DNA of 64,000 bases from Mesorhizobium wenxiniae (GCF_002284535.1 NZ_NPKH01000025.1:121781-185780), one strand, 5' to 3'; counted from the first letter of the stretch, positions 51,161 through 62,703 are shown. A program made the numbers and translations. The notes: generated from the letters alone by a model not told the origin.

Positions 51161-52458
51161 AAAAGCCCCGCTTCGATTGCGCCCATCAGCGCCAGCCGCG
51201 CCGTGCCGGCGGCCGCCTCGTCCGAAAGCGCCGGCAGAAAATCGACGCCCAGCTTGCGCTGCCGGATCGCGGTCCAGGCGGCGTTTGCCGCACCGCCGCC
51301 GACACTTCTGACCGAGTTCAGCCGAGGCGCGCCGAGCTCGGCAAGCCGGCGATAGCCGAGCGCCTCGATCTCGGCAATGCCCTCCAACATTCCTTTCAGA
51401 TAGTCGGCGTCGTCCGCCGGCCGCGGCGTCAGACGCGGCGGCAGGGCAGGATCGGCTACCGGGAAGCGTTCGCCGACCGCGGGAAGTGGATAATAGTCGA
51501 GGCCCGTCTCCGTCATAGGGTCGATCGCCGCACTCAACTCGATGATGCGCGCGAGGGGAAAATGCTGCGCCAGCACCTTGCCGCCCGAATTCGACGCACC
51601 ACCCGCCAGATAGGCATCTCCCAACCGGTGACTATAGATGCCGAACTGCGGCGCCGAGATCGGCCGGTCGGAGAGGATCTTGATGGTCAGCGAGGACCCC
51701 AGCGCGGTGACGCCGTCGCCAACTGCCGCAGCGCCCGTCGCCAGGAATGACGCGCAGCCATCCGTCGTCCCGGCGACTACGGCGACGTCGCGCGCCAGGC
51801 CGAACAAATCCGCGGCGCTCGCGGAGAGTGTTCCCGCGATGTCGCCCGGCTTGACGACGCGAGGCAGGAGTTCCATGCGCATGCCGGTCGCGGCGATCCA
51901 GTCCGGCCAGCGCCGGGCCTCGACGTCGTAACCGGTTTTCAGGGCATTGTTCTCGTCGCTGACATTGAAACGGCCGGAGAACTGTCCCGCGATCCAGTCC
52001 GCCTGATGCAGCACCGCGGCAACGCCGGGCCGTCGCTGGAACCAGAGCGCCTTGGCGAGACCGGACGTCGCCCCAAGTGCTGCGCTCGCTGCCGGCGCCT
52101 CGCGCGCGATCACGGCCAGAATAGCGTCGTCGTCGACCTTGTCATTGTACATCAACGGTTCGGCGAGCGGCCGCCCGGTGCCGTCGACCGGCAGCAGCGT
52201 GCCCGAAGTGCCGTCGACGGCAATCGACCGGACCGCGGCGCGATCGATGCCTGAAAGCAGTTCGGTCAGCGCCGCGCCGACCGCTGACCACCACACTGAG
52301 GGGTCGGGGGCGTTCTGGCCAAATCTGTCGAGTGGGACGGCGGAACGCGCGGCAATCGAAAAGTCCGGGCGCATGGCGACGGCGCGCGCACCTGATGTGC
52401 CGATGTCGATGCCGATCGAAAGGGGGCCGATCGAAAGCGGGCCTATCGAACGCGCCAT
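51157..52458 (-). CDS. FGGY-family carbohydrate kinase with N-terminal tandem repeat
   Basis: 433 aa. The phosphate motif is GIDIGTSGARAVAM and the FGGY core contains AVDGTSGTLLPVDGTGRPL, AGTTDGCASFLATGA and GSSLTIKIL, with VRSVGGGAANAAWTAIRQRKLG near the end. The type resembles D-ribulose/xylulose kinases. Just before the phosphate motif the sequence IGPLSIGPLS is a DNA-level repeat of 15 bp (52412-52456). Starts at 52458, one base behind the aldolase stop. With the aldolase it suggests a ketose-1- or -5-phosphate route. Confidence 0.84.
   Translation of the reverse strand: MARSIGPLSIGPLSIGIDIGTSGARAVAMRPDFSIAARSAVPLDRFGQNAPDPSVWWSAVGAALTELLSGIDRAAVRSIAVDGTSGTLLPVDGTGRPLAEPLMYNDKVDDDAILAVIAREAPAASAALGATSGLAKALWFQRRPGVAAVLHQADWIAGQFSGRFNVSDENNALKTGYDVEARRWPDWIAATGMRMELLPRVVKPGDIAGTLSASAADLFGLARDVAVVAGTTDGCASFLATGAAAVGDGVTALGSSLTIKILSDRPISAPQFGIYSHRLGDAYLAGGASNSGGKVLAQHFPLARIIELSAAIDPMTETGLDYYPLPAVGERFPVADPALPPRLTPRPADDADYLKGMLEGIAEIEALGYRRLAELGAPRLNSVRSVGGGAANAAWTAIRQRKLGVDFLPALSDEAAAGTARLALMGAIEAGLL
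52412..52456. repeat. 15-bp tandem repeat at the start of the kinase gene
   Basis: CCGATCGAAAGGGGG at 52412-52426 and CCGATCGAAAGCGGG at 52427-52441 differ by one base, followed by a degenerate third unit at 52442-52456. The multiple of three keeps the kinase in frame and adds five residues per copy, so unit number can vary without breaking the gene. Confidence 0.65.
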
Positions 52459-52459
52459 G

Positions 52460-53503
52460 TCAGCTGCCGGCTGCATTGAGTTTCTGGCGGTACTGCTCGG
52501 CGTCCCAGTTGATCAGTTCGTCGTTCTCGGCGGCGGTCAGATAGTTCAGCTTCGCCGCGACATCAACCCGCGCCGTCACGTCGGCAAGGCAGCGTTGCAT
52601 GGCGTCGGCGCCGCCACTCGCGTCGCCGCGCATCAGCACGCCAAGCCCGGGAAACAGGATTGCCACCGGTGCACTGTCGCACCGTTCGGTGACACGCTTC
52701 ACGTCCTCGCCGGGTCTCGCCACGACCGAACCCTGGCCGAGAAAGATAACGTGATCGGGATAGAGGCTGCCCCCCGACGCCATGCGGCAGCTTTCCGGAT
52801 CGATCGCGGCCGCATGCGCTTCGACATCCGCCGGCAACCTGTAACCGGTGCGTCCGATGAGCGCCGTCAGTGCAGCAAGGTTGGGCTCCGCCACCTCGCG
52901 GGGCGGCCGCGCCAGCAGCCCTGTGACGCGGCGCAGCAGCGCTTCGGCGCCGGCAACGGTCTCGGCTGCGACGACCAGGCCGTGATTGGCAAGGATCAGC
53001 ATATCGACCCCTGGTCGAAGGCGCTCGGCAATGCCTTGGGCGAGCGGCAGGCCCGGCCGGCGATAGGGAACATACGCCCATTCGAGACCATCGAGGCGCT
53101 TGGCGATTTGAGCCTCGCAGTCGGCCTGCACGGCAAGCGAAATAGTGTCGACGCAGTGGACATGCAGGACGACGCGCTGCGGCATCAGGGCATGAACCGT
53201 GGTCTCGATCGAGGGGCGCAGCCTGCGTGTGTTGAGCGCCTCGATGGCGAAACCCTGCGGCTTATCGGCGGCCGGGTCGCGCTGTTCGACAGCCCTGAGC
53301 AGCGGGGCGATCGCCACGGGAACCATAATGTCTTCGGCGAGCGCATTCTTCAACCAAGTACCGGAAGCTTTGATCCAGAGCGTGTCGCCAGCCTTCAGCG
53401 AAGTGTTGCCGCCCGCGGCCTGGGTCAAATGCGGGTCGCGCCCGATGCTGGCCGAAAGCGACCGCAAAGCAGCCAATTCCTGCGCATCCGCATAGTTTGC
53501 CAT
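52460..53503 (-). CDS. Class II aldolase/adducin-family protein
   Basis: 347 aa. Substrate/phosphate loops GGNTS (31-35) and KASGTWL (45-51), catalytic Glu100 in SIETTVHA, zinc ligands His114 and His116 (LHVHCVDT) and His174 (LANHGL). Longer than fuculose-phosphate aldolase (about 215 aa); the extra C-terminal part (SLYPDHVIFLGQGSVV) resembles the aldolase half of RhaD/alcohol dehydrogenase fusions. Probably cleaves a ketose phosphate made by one of the two FGGY kinases here. Divergent from the DeoR gene. Confidence 0.85.
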   Translation of the reverse strand: MANYADAQELAALRSLSASIGRDPHLTQAAGGNTSLKAGDTLWIKASGTWLKNALAEDIMVPVAIAPLLRAVEQRDPAADKPQGFAIEALNTRRLRPSIETTVHALMPQRVVLHVHCVDTISLAVQADCEAQIAKRLDGLEWAYVPYRRPGLPLAQGIAERLRPGVDMLILANHGLVVAAETVAGAEALLRRVTGLLARPPREVAEPNLAALTALIGRTGYRLPADVEAHAAAIDPESCRMASGGSLYPDHVIFLGQGSVVARPGEDVKRVTERCDSAPVAILFPGLGVLMRGDASGGADAMQRCLADVTARVDVAAKLNYLTAAENDELINWDAEQYRQKLNAAGS

Positions 53504-53702
53504 CGAAATTCCTTCACAAACGGGCGCGTGGCCACGGCTTTGGATATCCCGCTGCCGGGATAACGAGTGATGCTGGTATCGCAGATGCGAGTAAGTTACG
53601 TCAATAGTGATCTTATCTAGTCAAATCGAGCTTGCAATCTGATCGGTGTTGAGTAAGTTGCACCAATTGCCGTGGTAAAATGGCATTTCGGGAGGGTATC
53701 CG
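53504..53702. promoter_or_regulatory. Divergent promoter region with direct repeats, candidate DeoR sites
   Basis: GAGTAAGTTAC at 53589-53599 and GAGTAAGTTGC at 53651-53661 are near-identical direct repeats 62 bp apart, in an AT-richer gap between the aldolase and DeoR genes. Spaced direct half-sites are the usual DeoR-family operator form. Position, not experiment, is the support. Confidence 0.5.
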
Positions 53703-54485
53703 TTGAGCGACTCCGGCCGCCAGCGTCAGATTGTCGAGTTGTTGCGGGATCGCCCCTTCGCCTCAGTGCGCGAGCTGCAGGAGCGGCTCGGCGTGTCGGC
53801 TGCGACGGTGCGGCGCGACATCGACAAGATCGATGAGGCCGGTGAAGCACGAAAGGTCTATGGCGGCATCTCGGCGCTCGATGGCGCCTCGCAGGCGGGC
53901 GTCGCCTATGCCAGGCCCTATGACGAGAACCGCGATCTCGCAGTCGAAGCCAAGCGGCAGATCGCGGCTCTCGCCGCCACCATGGTGCGCGATGGCGACG
54001 CCGTCATCGTGCATGGCGGTTCGACCTGTTTCCATCTCGGTGCCAAGCTCGCCGACCGCAACATCCGGCTCTACACCAACTCGATGCCGCTCATCGCCTA
54101 TTTGAGCGACCACGGTCATTGCAGCCTAACCATCGCCGGCGGTGAGCTTCATCGCGAGCCTGGCATCATCCATTCGCTCACCCAGGCCGTGCCGTTCTAT
54201 GCGTCGAAATTCTTTCTTGGCGCGCAAGGGATCGGCGCCGAGGGCGTGCTGGAATCGCATCCGCTGCTGGTCCGCTCCATCGTCGAACTCAGCCTATGCG
54301 CCGACCAGATCGTGGTGCTGGCCGACAGCCGCAAACTGTCGATCCACGCGCGCAACGTCGCGCTGCCTCTGTCCCGCATCGGCACGCTGGTGACCGATGA
54401 CGGCCTGTCCGATGCGGATGCACGCATGCTCGAAGACGCCGGCGTCATGGTGCGGATCGCCTCTGCCTCTGGAGCCCTGCAGTGA
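53703..54485 (+). CDS. DeoR-family transcriptional regulator of sugar metabolism
   Basis: 260 aa. Start is a TTG at 53703 with GGGAGGG about eight bases upstream. The helix-turn-helix is RQIVELLRDRPFASVRELQERLGVSAATVRRDIDKI, and the C-terminal sugar-phosphate sensor domain has VIVHGGSTCFHLGAKL, TNSMPLIAYLSDH and DQIVVLADSRKL. Overlaps the downstream kinase by 4 bp, so it heads the kinase-ABC operon and probably represses both divergent units. Confidence 0.9.
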   Translation: MSDSGRQRQIVELLRDRPFASVRELQERLGVSAATVRRDIDKIDEAGEARKVYGGISALDGASQAGVAYARPYDENRDLAVEAKRQIAALAATMVRDGDAVIVHGGSTCFHLGAKLADRNIRLYTNSMPLIAYLSDHGHCSLTIAGGELHREPGIIHSLTQAVPFYASKFFLGAQGIGAEGVLESHPLLVRSIVELSLCADQIVVLADSRKLSIHARNVALPLSRIGTLVTDDGLSDADARMLEDAGVMVRIASASGALQ

Positions 54486-55857
54486 AGGTGGCCGTCCTCG
54501 ACTTCGGCAAGACCAACTCGAAGCTCTTCGTCTTTGGTCAGGACGGGCAGATTCTCGATGAGCGCCGGACTCAGCCGAACTGGACGCGCAAAGGCGACTT
54601 CAGTGTGCTCGACGAGACAGCGCTTCACGATTGGGCGGCTCGCGTCGTCGGCGAAGCGGTCGACAATCATGGTGTGGAAGGATTGATGGTTTCGGGCCAT
54701 GGCTGCACCTTTGCCTTGGTCGACAATGCGGCGCTGACGCATCCTATTCTCGACTACGAGCAGGAGCCACCGGCTGAGATCGCCGCGCAGATCGATCGCC
54801 GCATTCCGGATTTTGCCGAGACTTTCTCGCCGCTCCTGCCGCTCGGCTTCAACTATGGTCGCCACATGCTGTGGCTGAAGGCGGTGCAATCCAGCGCGTT
54901 CGATGCCGCGAAATCGATCCTCGGCCATCCGCAATACTGGAGCTGGCGCTTTGGCGGCCGGGCGGTCTCGGAAGTATCCTATCTCGGCTGTCACTCGCAT
55001 CTGTGGGCGCCGCGCAAGCGCGATTTCAGTTCGCTGGTCGACGCCGAGGGCTGGCGCGGCCAGATGCCCGCCTTTGAGCGTGCCGGAGCTGTCATCGGCG
55101 AGCGGCGCTTCGGCGGGGCAACACAGCCGATTGCCATCCACAACGGTGTCCATGACAGCAATGCGGCGCTCCATGCCTATCGCCGGCAGGAGCTTGGGCC
55201 GGTCACTGTCGTCTCGACCGGCACCTGGGTCGTCGTGCTCAACCCGGACTGCCCGCTCGACGCGCTCGACCGCGACCGCGACATGCTGGTCAATGTCGAT
55301 GTCGATGCTGGCCCGGTGCCGACCATCCGTTTCATGGGCGGCCGTGAATTCGCGACAATCAGCGCCGGCTGGCAAGGCGCAATCGCCCACTCCTTGGTAC
55401 AGCAGGTGATCGACGCCGGCATCATGGCGCTGCCTAGTTTCGCCCCGGGCGGGCCGATGCCTGGCCATCCCGGCGAATTGGTCGGGCGCACACCCAACGC
55501 GGAGGAGCGCGCGGCTGTGGCACTGCTCTATGTCGCACTGATGATCGATCTGTGTCTCGACCTGATCCATTCGAACGATACCGTAATCGTCGATGGCGGG
55601 CTGAACAGTGGCGGCGTGCTCGCCGCCCTGCTGGCGCAGCTGCGCCCCGGCCAGCCCTTCATGCAGGGCGCCACGCTGGAGGGCAGCGCCACCGGAGCGG
55701 CGGCTCTTGCCTTCGAGAGTGTTGGACGCGAATTTGCCGCCGAGGCGCCGGAGCCGGTGTGCGCCTCCGGCTTCGCTGGTCTTGCTGGATACCGCGACAG
55801 CTGGCGCGGCCTCTCCGGCGATCGAGGCATGGTTGAAACTGCAGCGCGAGGTGCACG

Positions 55858-55861
<4 letters not shown>
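54482..55861 (+). CDS. FGGY-family sugar kinase (rhamnulokinase/fuculokinase-like)
   Basis: 459 aa, GTG start at 54482. The N-terminal phosphate motif is LDFGKTNSKLFVFGQDG, then SGHGCTFALVD, VSTGTWVVVLNPDCP and VDGGLNSGGVLAALLAQLRPGQ. These match the L-rhamnulose/L-fuculose kinase branch. It would phosphorylate a ketose inside the cell. Overlaps the DeoR stop and the ABC ATPase start by 4 bp each. Exact sugar unknown. Confidence 0.85.
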
Positions 55862-57398
<1,537 letters not shown>

Positions 57399-57402
<4 letters not shown>

Positions 57403-58397
57403 CCGACAAGGCAACCGAGATCAGCGCGGGTGACCAGGCGGTCGGCAGGAGCCGGCGGCTGCGCACCGCCTTCGCCGCGCTTGGCATGCTGCCGGTCCTG
57501 ATCCTGCTGGCGGCCGGCTTCCAGTTCATGAACCCGCGCTTTCTCACCGAGACCAACCTGTTGATCGTCACGCAGCAGTCGTCGATCAACATCGTGCTCG
57601 CGGCCGGCATGACCTTCGTCATCCTGACCGGCGGCATCGACCTGTCCGTCGGCTCCATCCTTGCCGCCTCGGCGATGGTGGCGGTGATGGTGTCGCTGGT
57701 GCCGGAGTGGGGCATGCTCGGCGTGCCGGCGGCCATTCTGGTCGGCCTCGGCTTCGGCGTCGTCAACGGGCTGCTCGTCGCCTACATCAAGCTGCCGCCC
57801 TTCATCGTCACGCTGGGTTCGCTGACCGCCGTGCGCGGCGTCGCCCGCCTGCTCGGCCAGGACACCACAGTGTTCAACTCTGACCTGCCGTTCGACTTCA
57901 TCGGCAACGGTTCGCTGTTCGGCATTCCCTGGCTGGTCATCATCGCTCTGTCGGTCGTGGTGCTGTCCTGGCTGGTGCTCAAGCGCACCGTGCTCGGCAC
58001 CTGGATCTATGCCGTCGGCGGCAATGCCGAAGCCGCGCGCCTCACCGGCATCAAGGTGCCGCTGGTGCTGCTCTTCGTCTATGGCGTTTCCGGCCTTCTG
58101 GCCGGCCTTGGCGGCGCCATGTCGGCGGCCCGGCTCTATGCGGCCAATGGGCTGCAGCTTGGGCAGTCCTATGAGCTCGACGCCATTGCCGCGGTCATTC
58201 TCGGCGGTACCAGCTTTGTCGGCGGCGTCGGTTCGATCTGGGGCACGCTGATCGGCGGGCTGATCATCGCGGTGCTCTCCAATGGGCTCATCTTGGCCGG
58301 TGTTTCGGACATCTGGCAGTACATCATCAAGGGATTGGTCATCATCGTGGCGGTCGCCCTCGACCGCTACAGGCTCCAGGCAGGAGCAAGAACGTGA
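57399..58397 (+). CDS. Sugar ABC transporter permease (RbsC type)
   Basis: 332 aa with about ten helices. Family motif GGIDLSVGSILAASAMV, the AVGGNAEAARLTGIKV loop and GGTSFVGGVGSIWGT are present. Membrane channel for the adjacent RbsA-type ATPase. A 78-bp spacer separates it from the binding-protein gene. Confidence 0.92.
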
Positions 58398-58475
58398 TTG
58401 ACCTTAGTCGCCGGCGTCAACGACCCGGTTTCATGTAACGCACCGTGAGAGGCGCGGGGCATCAGGAGGAAAACA

Positions 58476-59414
58476 ATGAAGACCATCGCTAATCTGCTCT
58501 GCGGCGTTGCCCTTGCGGCCGTCGTCATCGCACCGGTTTCGGCCAAGGATCTGAACAAGGTCGGCATCTCGGTCGGCCTGCTCGGCAACCCGTTCTTCGT
58601 CGCCACCATCAAGGGCATCGAGGACGCCGCCAAGAAGATCAACCCTAATGTCGAGGTGACGTCGGTGTCGGCCGACTACGACCTCAACAAGCAGGTCTCG
58701 CAGGTCGACTCCTTCATCGCCGCCGGCGTCGACGTGATCATGCTCAACGCCGTCGATGCCAAGGCGATCGCACCGGCGGTGAAGAAGGCGCAGGCGGCGG
58801 GCATCGTGGTTGCCGCTTTCGATGTTTCGGCGCCGGGCGCCGACGTCACCGTGATGACCAACAACGTCAAGGCCGGCGAAGCGGCTTGCCAGTATCTGGT
58901 CGACCACACCGGCGGCAAGGGCGACTATGTCATCCTGAACGGCCCGGCATCGTCGTCGATCCTGGAGCGCGTCAAAGGCTGCAAGGACGTGCTGGCGAAG
59001 CACCCGGATATCAGGATCCTCTCCGACGACCAGAATGCCGAAGGCTCGCGCGACGGCGGCCTGAAGGTGTTCCAGTCGCTGCTGACCCGTTTCGACAAGA
59101 TCGACGCGGTGTTCGCCATCAATGATCCGACGGCGATCGGCGCCCAGCTTGCGGCCAAGCAGCTCAACCGCTCGGAGTTCATCTTCACTGCGGTCGACGG
59201 CGCGCCCGATATCGAGAAGGAACTCTCTTCCGGCACCTCGATGATCAAGGCCTCGGCCTCGCAAGATCCTTACGTCATGGCTGGCCAGTCGCTGCAGATG
59301 GCGGCTGAGGTGCTCGCCGGCAAAAAGCCGGCCGAGGCGACGGTACTGCTCGACCCGCAGCTGATCACAGCCGAGAACCTGAAGGACTACAAGGGCTGGA
59401 CCGCAGCCCGCTAA
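58476..59414 (+). CDS. Sugar ABC transporter substrate-binding protein (RbsB type)
   Basis: 312 aa. Signal peptide 1-23 (LLCGVALAAVVIAPVSA-KD). Mature protein begins LNKVGISVGLLGNPFFVATIKGIEDAAKK; the ligand pocket segments VDVIMLNAVDAKAI and VFAINDPTAIGAQLAAK match ribose/allose-type binding proteins. GGAGGA precedes the ATG. Followed by the best terminator in the window. Confidence 0.92.
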   Translation: MKTIANLLCGVALAAVVIAPVSAKDLNKVGISVGLLGNPFFVATIKGIEDAAKKINPNVEVTSVSADYDLNKQVSQVDSFIAAGVDVIMLNAVDAKAIAPAVKKAQAAGIVVAAFDVSAPGADVTVMTNNVKAGEAACQYLVDHTGGKGDYVILNGPASSSILERVKGCKDVLAKHPDIRILSDDQNAEGSRDGGLKVFQSLLTRFDKIDAVFAINDPTAIGAQLAAKQLNRSEFIFTAVDGAPDIEKELSSGTSMIKASASQDPYVMAGQSLQMAAEVLAGKKPAEATVLLDPQLITAENLKDYKGWTAAR

Positions 59415-59428
59415 GGCCTCCCAAGGCT

Positions 59429-59461
59429 GGTGCGGCCGGGATGACCGGCCGCACCTTTTTT
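59429..59461 (+). terminator. Rho-independent terminator after the RbsB-type gene
   Basis: An 11-bp stem GGTGCGGCCGG (59429-59439) with CCGGCCGCACC (59445-59455), a 5-nt loop and six T residues, 15 nt after the stop codon. A classic intrinsic terminator. Confidence 0.9.
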
Positions 59462-59465
59462 GTCT

Positions 59466-59514
59466 GAGCATCGGATTTTCCCAAAACCGGTTTCCACTTT
59501 TGGGTCCGATGCTC
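59466..59514. repeat. Rhizobial cruciform repeat
   Basis: GAGCATCGGA at 59466-59475 is inverted as TCCGATGCTC at 59505-59514, with inner CCCAAAA / TTTTGGG. This element type is widespread between genes in Rhizobiales. It fills the gap between the terminator and the epimerase gene. Confidence 0.7.
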
Positions 59515-59534
59515 TCGACCAGCAGGAGACGATC

Positions 59535-60428
59535 ATGTCGCGCATTGGAATCCATTCTTTCGTCTGGTCGGCAAGCTCGGCGCAAGGCGACCTCGAACGG
59601 ACGCTGGCCAACACCAAAGAGGCCGGCTTTGACCTGATCGAATTCTCCTATCTCGACCCTGCCAATGTTGACATTGGCGGGCTGGCCAGGCGCATCGCCG
59701 ACCTCGATCTCGGCGTGGCGATCAGCATCGGACTGCCGGCCGACGGCGACATTTCAAGCGCCGACAAGGCGATTGCGGCGCACGGCGTCGAAATCCTGCA
59801 ACGTACGATCGCGCTCACCCGCGATCTCGGCGGCCGCAAGGTCGCCGGCATCCTCAGCACCAGCCACGGATTGCAGACTGAGGCGCCGACGCGCGATCAA
59901 TGGAACCGCAGTGCTGCCACGCTCGCCAAGGTCGCGGAGACCGCCAAGGCCGCCGGCGTCACGCTCAACCTCGAGATCGTCAACCGCTTCGAGAGCAATC
60001 TGCTCAACACCGCCGCACAAGGGCTAGCCTTCATCGAGGACACCGGCTCCGACAACATCTTCCTGCATCTCGACACTTTCCACATGAATATCGAGGAGGC
60101 CGATGTCGGGCTGGCCATCCGCCACGCCGCGAAGAAGATCGGCTATGTCCATATCGGCGAGAGCCATCGCGGCTTCCTCGGCACCGGCAACATCGACTTC
60201 GCCGCGATCTTCGATGCGCTGACCGCGATCGGCTATAGCGACGACCTCAGCTTCGAATCCTTCTCATCGGAGATCGTCGACGAGAACCTGTCGAAGAAAA
60301 CCGCCATCTGGCGCAATCTGTGGACCGACAATATGGAACTGGCCCGGCATGCGCGCCGCTTCATAGCCATCGGGCTGGAGACGGCACGGCGCAAGGCCGA
60401 GCTTGTTTCATCAAGCCATCGACCTTAG
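59535..60428 (+). CDS. TIM-barrel sugar epimerase/isomerase (tagatose/ribulose 3-epimerase-like)
   Basis: 297 aa. Opens MSRIGIHSFVWSASSAQGDLERTLANTKEAGFDLIEFSYLD. Metal ligands are seen in LNLEIVNRFESNLLNT (Glu), FLHLDTFHMNIEEAD (Asp, His), YVHIGESHRGFLGTGNIDF (His) and DLSFESFSSE (Glu). This resembles D-tagatose/L-ribulose 3-epimerases. GGAGA lies seven bases before the ATG at 59535. It continues the kinase-ABC operon beyond a repeat and terminator, or has its own promoter. Convergent with uxuA. Confidence 0.86.
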   Translation: MSRIGIHSFVWSASSAQGDLERTLANTKEAGFDLIEFSYLDPANVDIGGLARRIADLDLGVAISIGLPADGDISSADKAIAAHGVEILQRTIALTRDLGGRKVAGILSTSHGLQTEAPTRDQWNRSAATLAKVAETAKAAGVTLNLEIVNRFESNLLNTAAQGLAFIEDTGSDNIFLHLDTFHMNIEEADVGLAIRHAAKKIGYVHIGESHRGFLGTGNIDFAAIFDALTAIGYSDDLSFESFSSEIVDENLSKKTAIWRNLWTDNMELARHARRFIAIGLETARRKAELVSSSHRP

Positions 60429-60450
60429 CACCACTTCCCGTTTGCGATCC

Positions 60451-61635
60451 TCAGGCCAGATCAAAACGTTCCACGGCGCGCATGATGCCGCGCAGTTCGG
60501 CGAGGCCCTTCAGCCGGCCGATCAATGAGTAGCCGGGGTTGATCCTGGTCTTGCCGATATCGTCGGCGAGCAGATGGCCATGATCAGGACGCATGGGAAT
60601 CCGCCAGTCGGCGCGACCTTCCCTACTGCGGCGCGTCTCTTCCTGCATCAAAGCGAGGATGACATGCGCCATGTCAGTGCCGCCCTCCAGATGCTCGGCT
60701 TCATAGAAGGAGCCGTCATCCTCGATGGTTACATTGCGCAGATGGACGAAATGGATCCGGTCGGCGAATTCCTTGACCATGCCGACAATGTCGTTATCGG
60801 CGCGCGTACCGTACGAGCCGGTGCAGAATGTCAGGCCGTTCGCCGGGCTGTCGACTGCGTTCAGGATGAAACGCGCGTCCTCGGCGGTCGAGACGATCCG
60901 TGGCAAGCCATAGAGTGAGAATGGTGGGTCGTCGGGATGGATGCACATGCGCACCCCCTCCTCCTCGGCCACGGGAATGATCTCGTGCAAAAACCAGGCA
61001 AGATTGTTGCGCAGCTCCTTCGGCCCGATCGAATCGTATTCCGCCAATGCCTCGCGAAAGCTTTCACGGTTGTAGCTGCGCTCGGTTGCTGGCAGGCCAG
61101 CGATGAGATTGCGCTCGATCCTGTCGATCTGCTCGTCGTTCAGCGCCTTGAAGCGTAATTCCGCCTCTGCGATACGTGCCGCGCTGTAGCTGGCCTCGGC
61201 ATTCCTGCGCTTCAGGACGAACAGGTCGTATGCGGCAAAATCGATCGCGTCGAAACGCAGGGCGTAGCCCGTCGTTGGAAGCCGATAGGCAAGGTCGGTG
61301 CGGGTCCAGTCGACCACAGGCATGAAGTTGTAGCAGATGGTCTTTATGCCGGCTTTCGCCAGCGCACGGATCGTGTCCTTGTACCAGCCAACATAGCGAA
61401 CCCGTTCCGCCGAGCCGATCTTGATCGAATTGTGGACGGGAATGCTCTCCACGACAGACCAGGTCAGCCCTTCGGCCTCGATGATCCGCTTGCGCTCCAG
61501 GATATCCGCCAAAGGCCAGGCGCGGCCGTCATAGATATTATGCAGGGCGGATACAACGCCCGTGGCTCCGGCCTGCTTGACATGATCGAGCGTCACCGGG
61601 TCGTCAGGGCCATACCAGCGCCAGCATTGTTCCAT
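60451..61635 (-). CDS. uxuA: Mannonate dehydratase UxuA
   Basis: 394 aa, the usual UxuA length. Converts D-mannonate to 2-keto-3-deoxygluconate. Seen are the opening MEQCWRWYGPDDPVTLDHV, ATGVVSALHNI, the metal-site segments MCIHPDDPP, LTFCTGSYG (Cys), FVHLRNV (His) and IPMRPDHGHLL (Asp, His). Start is the ATG at 61635. Divergent from an SDR at 61711, likely a partner making or using fructuronate/mannonate. Only 75 bp separate the two genes. Confidence 0.92.
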   Translation of the reverse strand: MEQCWRWYGPDDPVTLDHVKQAGATGVVSALHNIYDGRAWPLADILERKRIIEAEGLTWSVVESIPVHNSIKIGSAERVRYVGWYKDTIRALAKAGIKTICYNFMPVVDWTRTDLAYRLPTTGYALRFDAIDFAAYDLFVLKRRNAEASYSAARIAEAELRFKALNDEQIDRIERNLIAGLPATERSYNRESFREALAEYDSIGPKELRNNLAWFLHEIIPVAEEEGVRMCIHPDDPPFSLYGLPRIVSTAEDARFILNAVDSPANGLTFCTGSYGTRADNDIVGMVKEFADRIHFVHLRNVTIEDDGSFYEAEHLEGGTDMAHVILALMQEETRRSREGRADWRIPMRPDHGHLLADDIGKTRINPGYSLIGRLKGLAELRGIMRAVERFDLA

Positions 61636-61710
61636 CGAGGCTTTCCTTTGCGATAAAACAGAACCGTATTGTTGGGCCACAATGGAAGTCAAATTAAAGG
61701 AGTTTGCGCA

Positions 61711-62496
61711 ATGAAGGATTTCGACGGCAAGATCGCTCTGGTGACGGGGACGACCGGCATCGGCCTGGCAACCGCCAGACGTCTTGCGGCGGGCGGCGCG
61801 GCGATCATCGCCTGCGGCATCGACCGCGCGGCCAACGCGGCGATGACAGCGGAACTGGACAGCTCCGGCGCCGGGGCGCTGGTCATGGCCGTCGACGTCT
61901 CCGTGCCGGATCAGGTTCGCGATGCGGTCGCGGCCGGTGTCGAGCGGTTCGGCGGCCTCGATATCATCGTCAATTCCGCGGCCGTCCATCCATATGGAAC
62001 CGCTGTTAGCACCGATTTCGACACCTGGAACCAGGCGATGTCCGTCAATGTCGGCTCGATCTACCTGACCGCGCATTTCGGTATTCCCGAGATGATGAAG
62101 AGAGGCGGCGGCGCCGTCGTCAACGTGGCTTCGGTGCAGGGCTTCGCCTGCCAGCAGAACGTCGCCGCCTATGCTACGACCAAGGGCGCCATCCACACCC
62201 TGACGCGCTCTCTGGCGCTTGACTACGCGCGCTCCGGCATTCGCGTCAATTCCGTCAGCCCGGGCTCGATCCGCACCCCGATCCTTGAAAAGGCGGCGCG
62301 CGGCGAGAATGGCACCGACGCCGATGTCGAGGCCGCCTACAGGCGCTTCGGCGAAGCCCACCCCATCGGGCGCATCGGCGAGCCGGAGGAAGTGGCGGAA
62401 CTCATCGCCTTTCTGTGTTCGTCGAAAGCCGGGTTCTGCACCGGTGCGGACTACAGGATCGATGGCGGCCTGACGGCTGGCATCGGCGTGAAGTAG
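61711..62496 (+). CDS. SDR-family oxidoreductase next to uxuA, probable sugar-acid dehydrogenase
   Basis: 261 aa. Cofactor motif TGTTGIGLA, NAG-equivalent NSAAVHP, catalytic Ser in NVASVQG and Tyr/Lys in YATTK. Ending FLCSSKAGFCTGADYRIDGG is the normal SDR C-terminus. AAGGAG lies nine bases before the ATG at 61711. Beside uxuA it may act as a fructuronate/mannonate-type reductase replacing UxuB; this is inference. Confidence 0.86.
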   Translation: MKDFDGKIALVTGTTGIGLATARRLAAGGAAIIACGIDRAANAAMTAELDSSGAGALVMAVDVSVPDQVRDAVAAGVERFGGLDIIVNSAAVHPYGTAVSTDFDTWNQAMSVNVGSIYLTAHFGIPEMMKRGGGAVVNVASVQGFACQQNVAAYATTKGAIHTLTRSLALDYARSGIRVNSVSPGSIRTPILEKAARGENGTDADVEAAYRRFGEAHPIGRIGEPEEVAELIAFLCSSKAGFCTGADYRIDGGLTAGIGVK

Positions 62497-62703
62497 AAAC
62501 AGGAAGATCGGTCTCGGCCGGCAAACCAATGGCGCTTAACATGCGCGAGTTTGCATACTGCACTTGCAGCCGGTTCAACCGTCTGATTCCCTTGGTTACG
62601 CTGGGCTGTCCTGATTCGCTCACTGTCCAAAGTCTTTGCAGTGCGCCAGGAGCAAGCCTTCCACCGACCGCTGCGCTGGCGCATTCAATGGGAGAGACGG
62701 CAA

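Noticed and set aside
60451..62529. Extended 692-codon reading of uxuA reaching into the SDR gene
   Set aside because: Homology starts at MEQCWRWYG (61635). The upstream part is antisense to the SDR and has no UxuA similarity.
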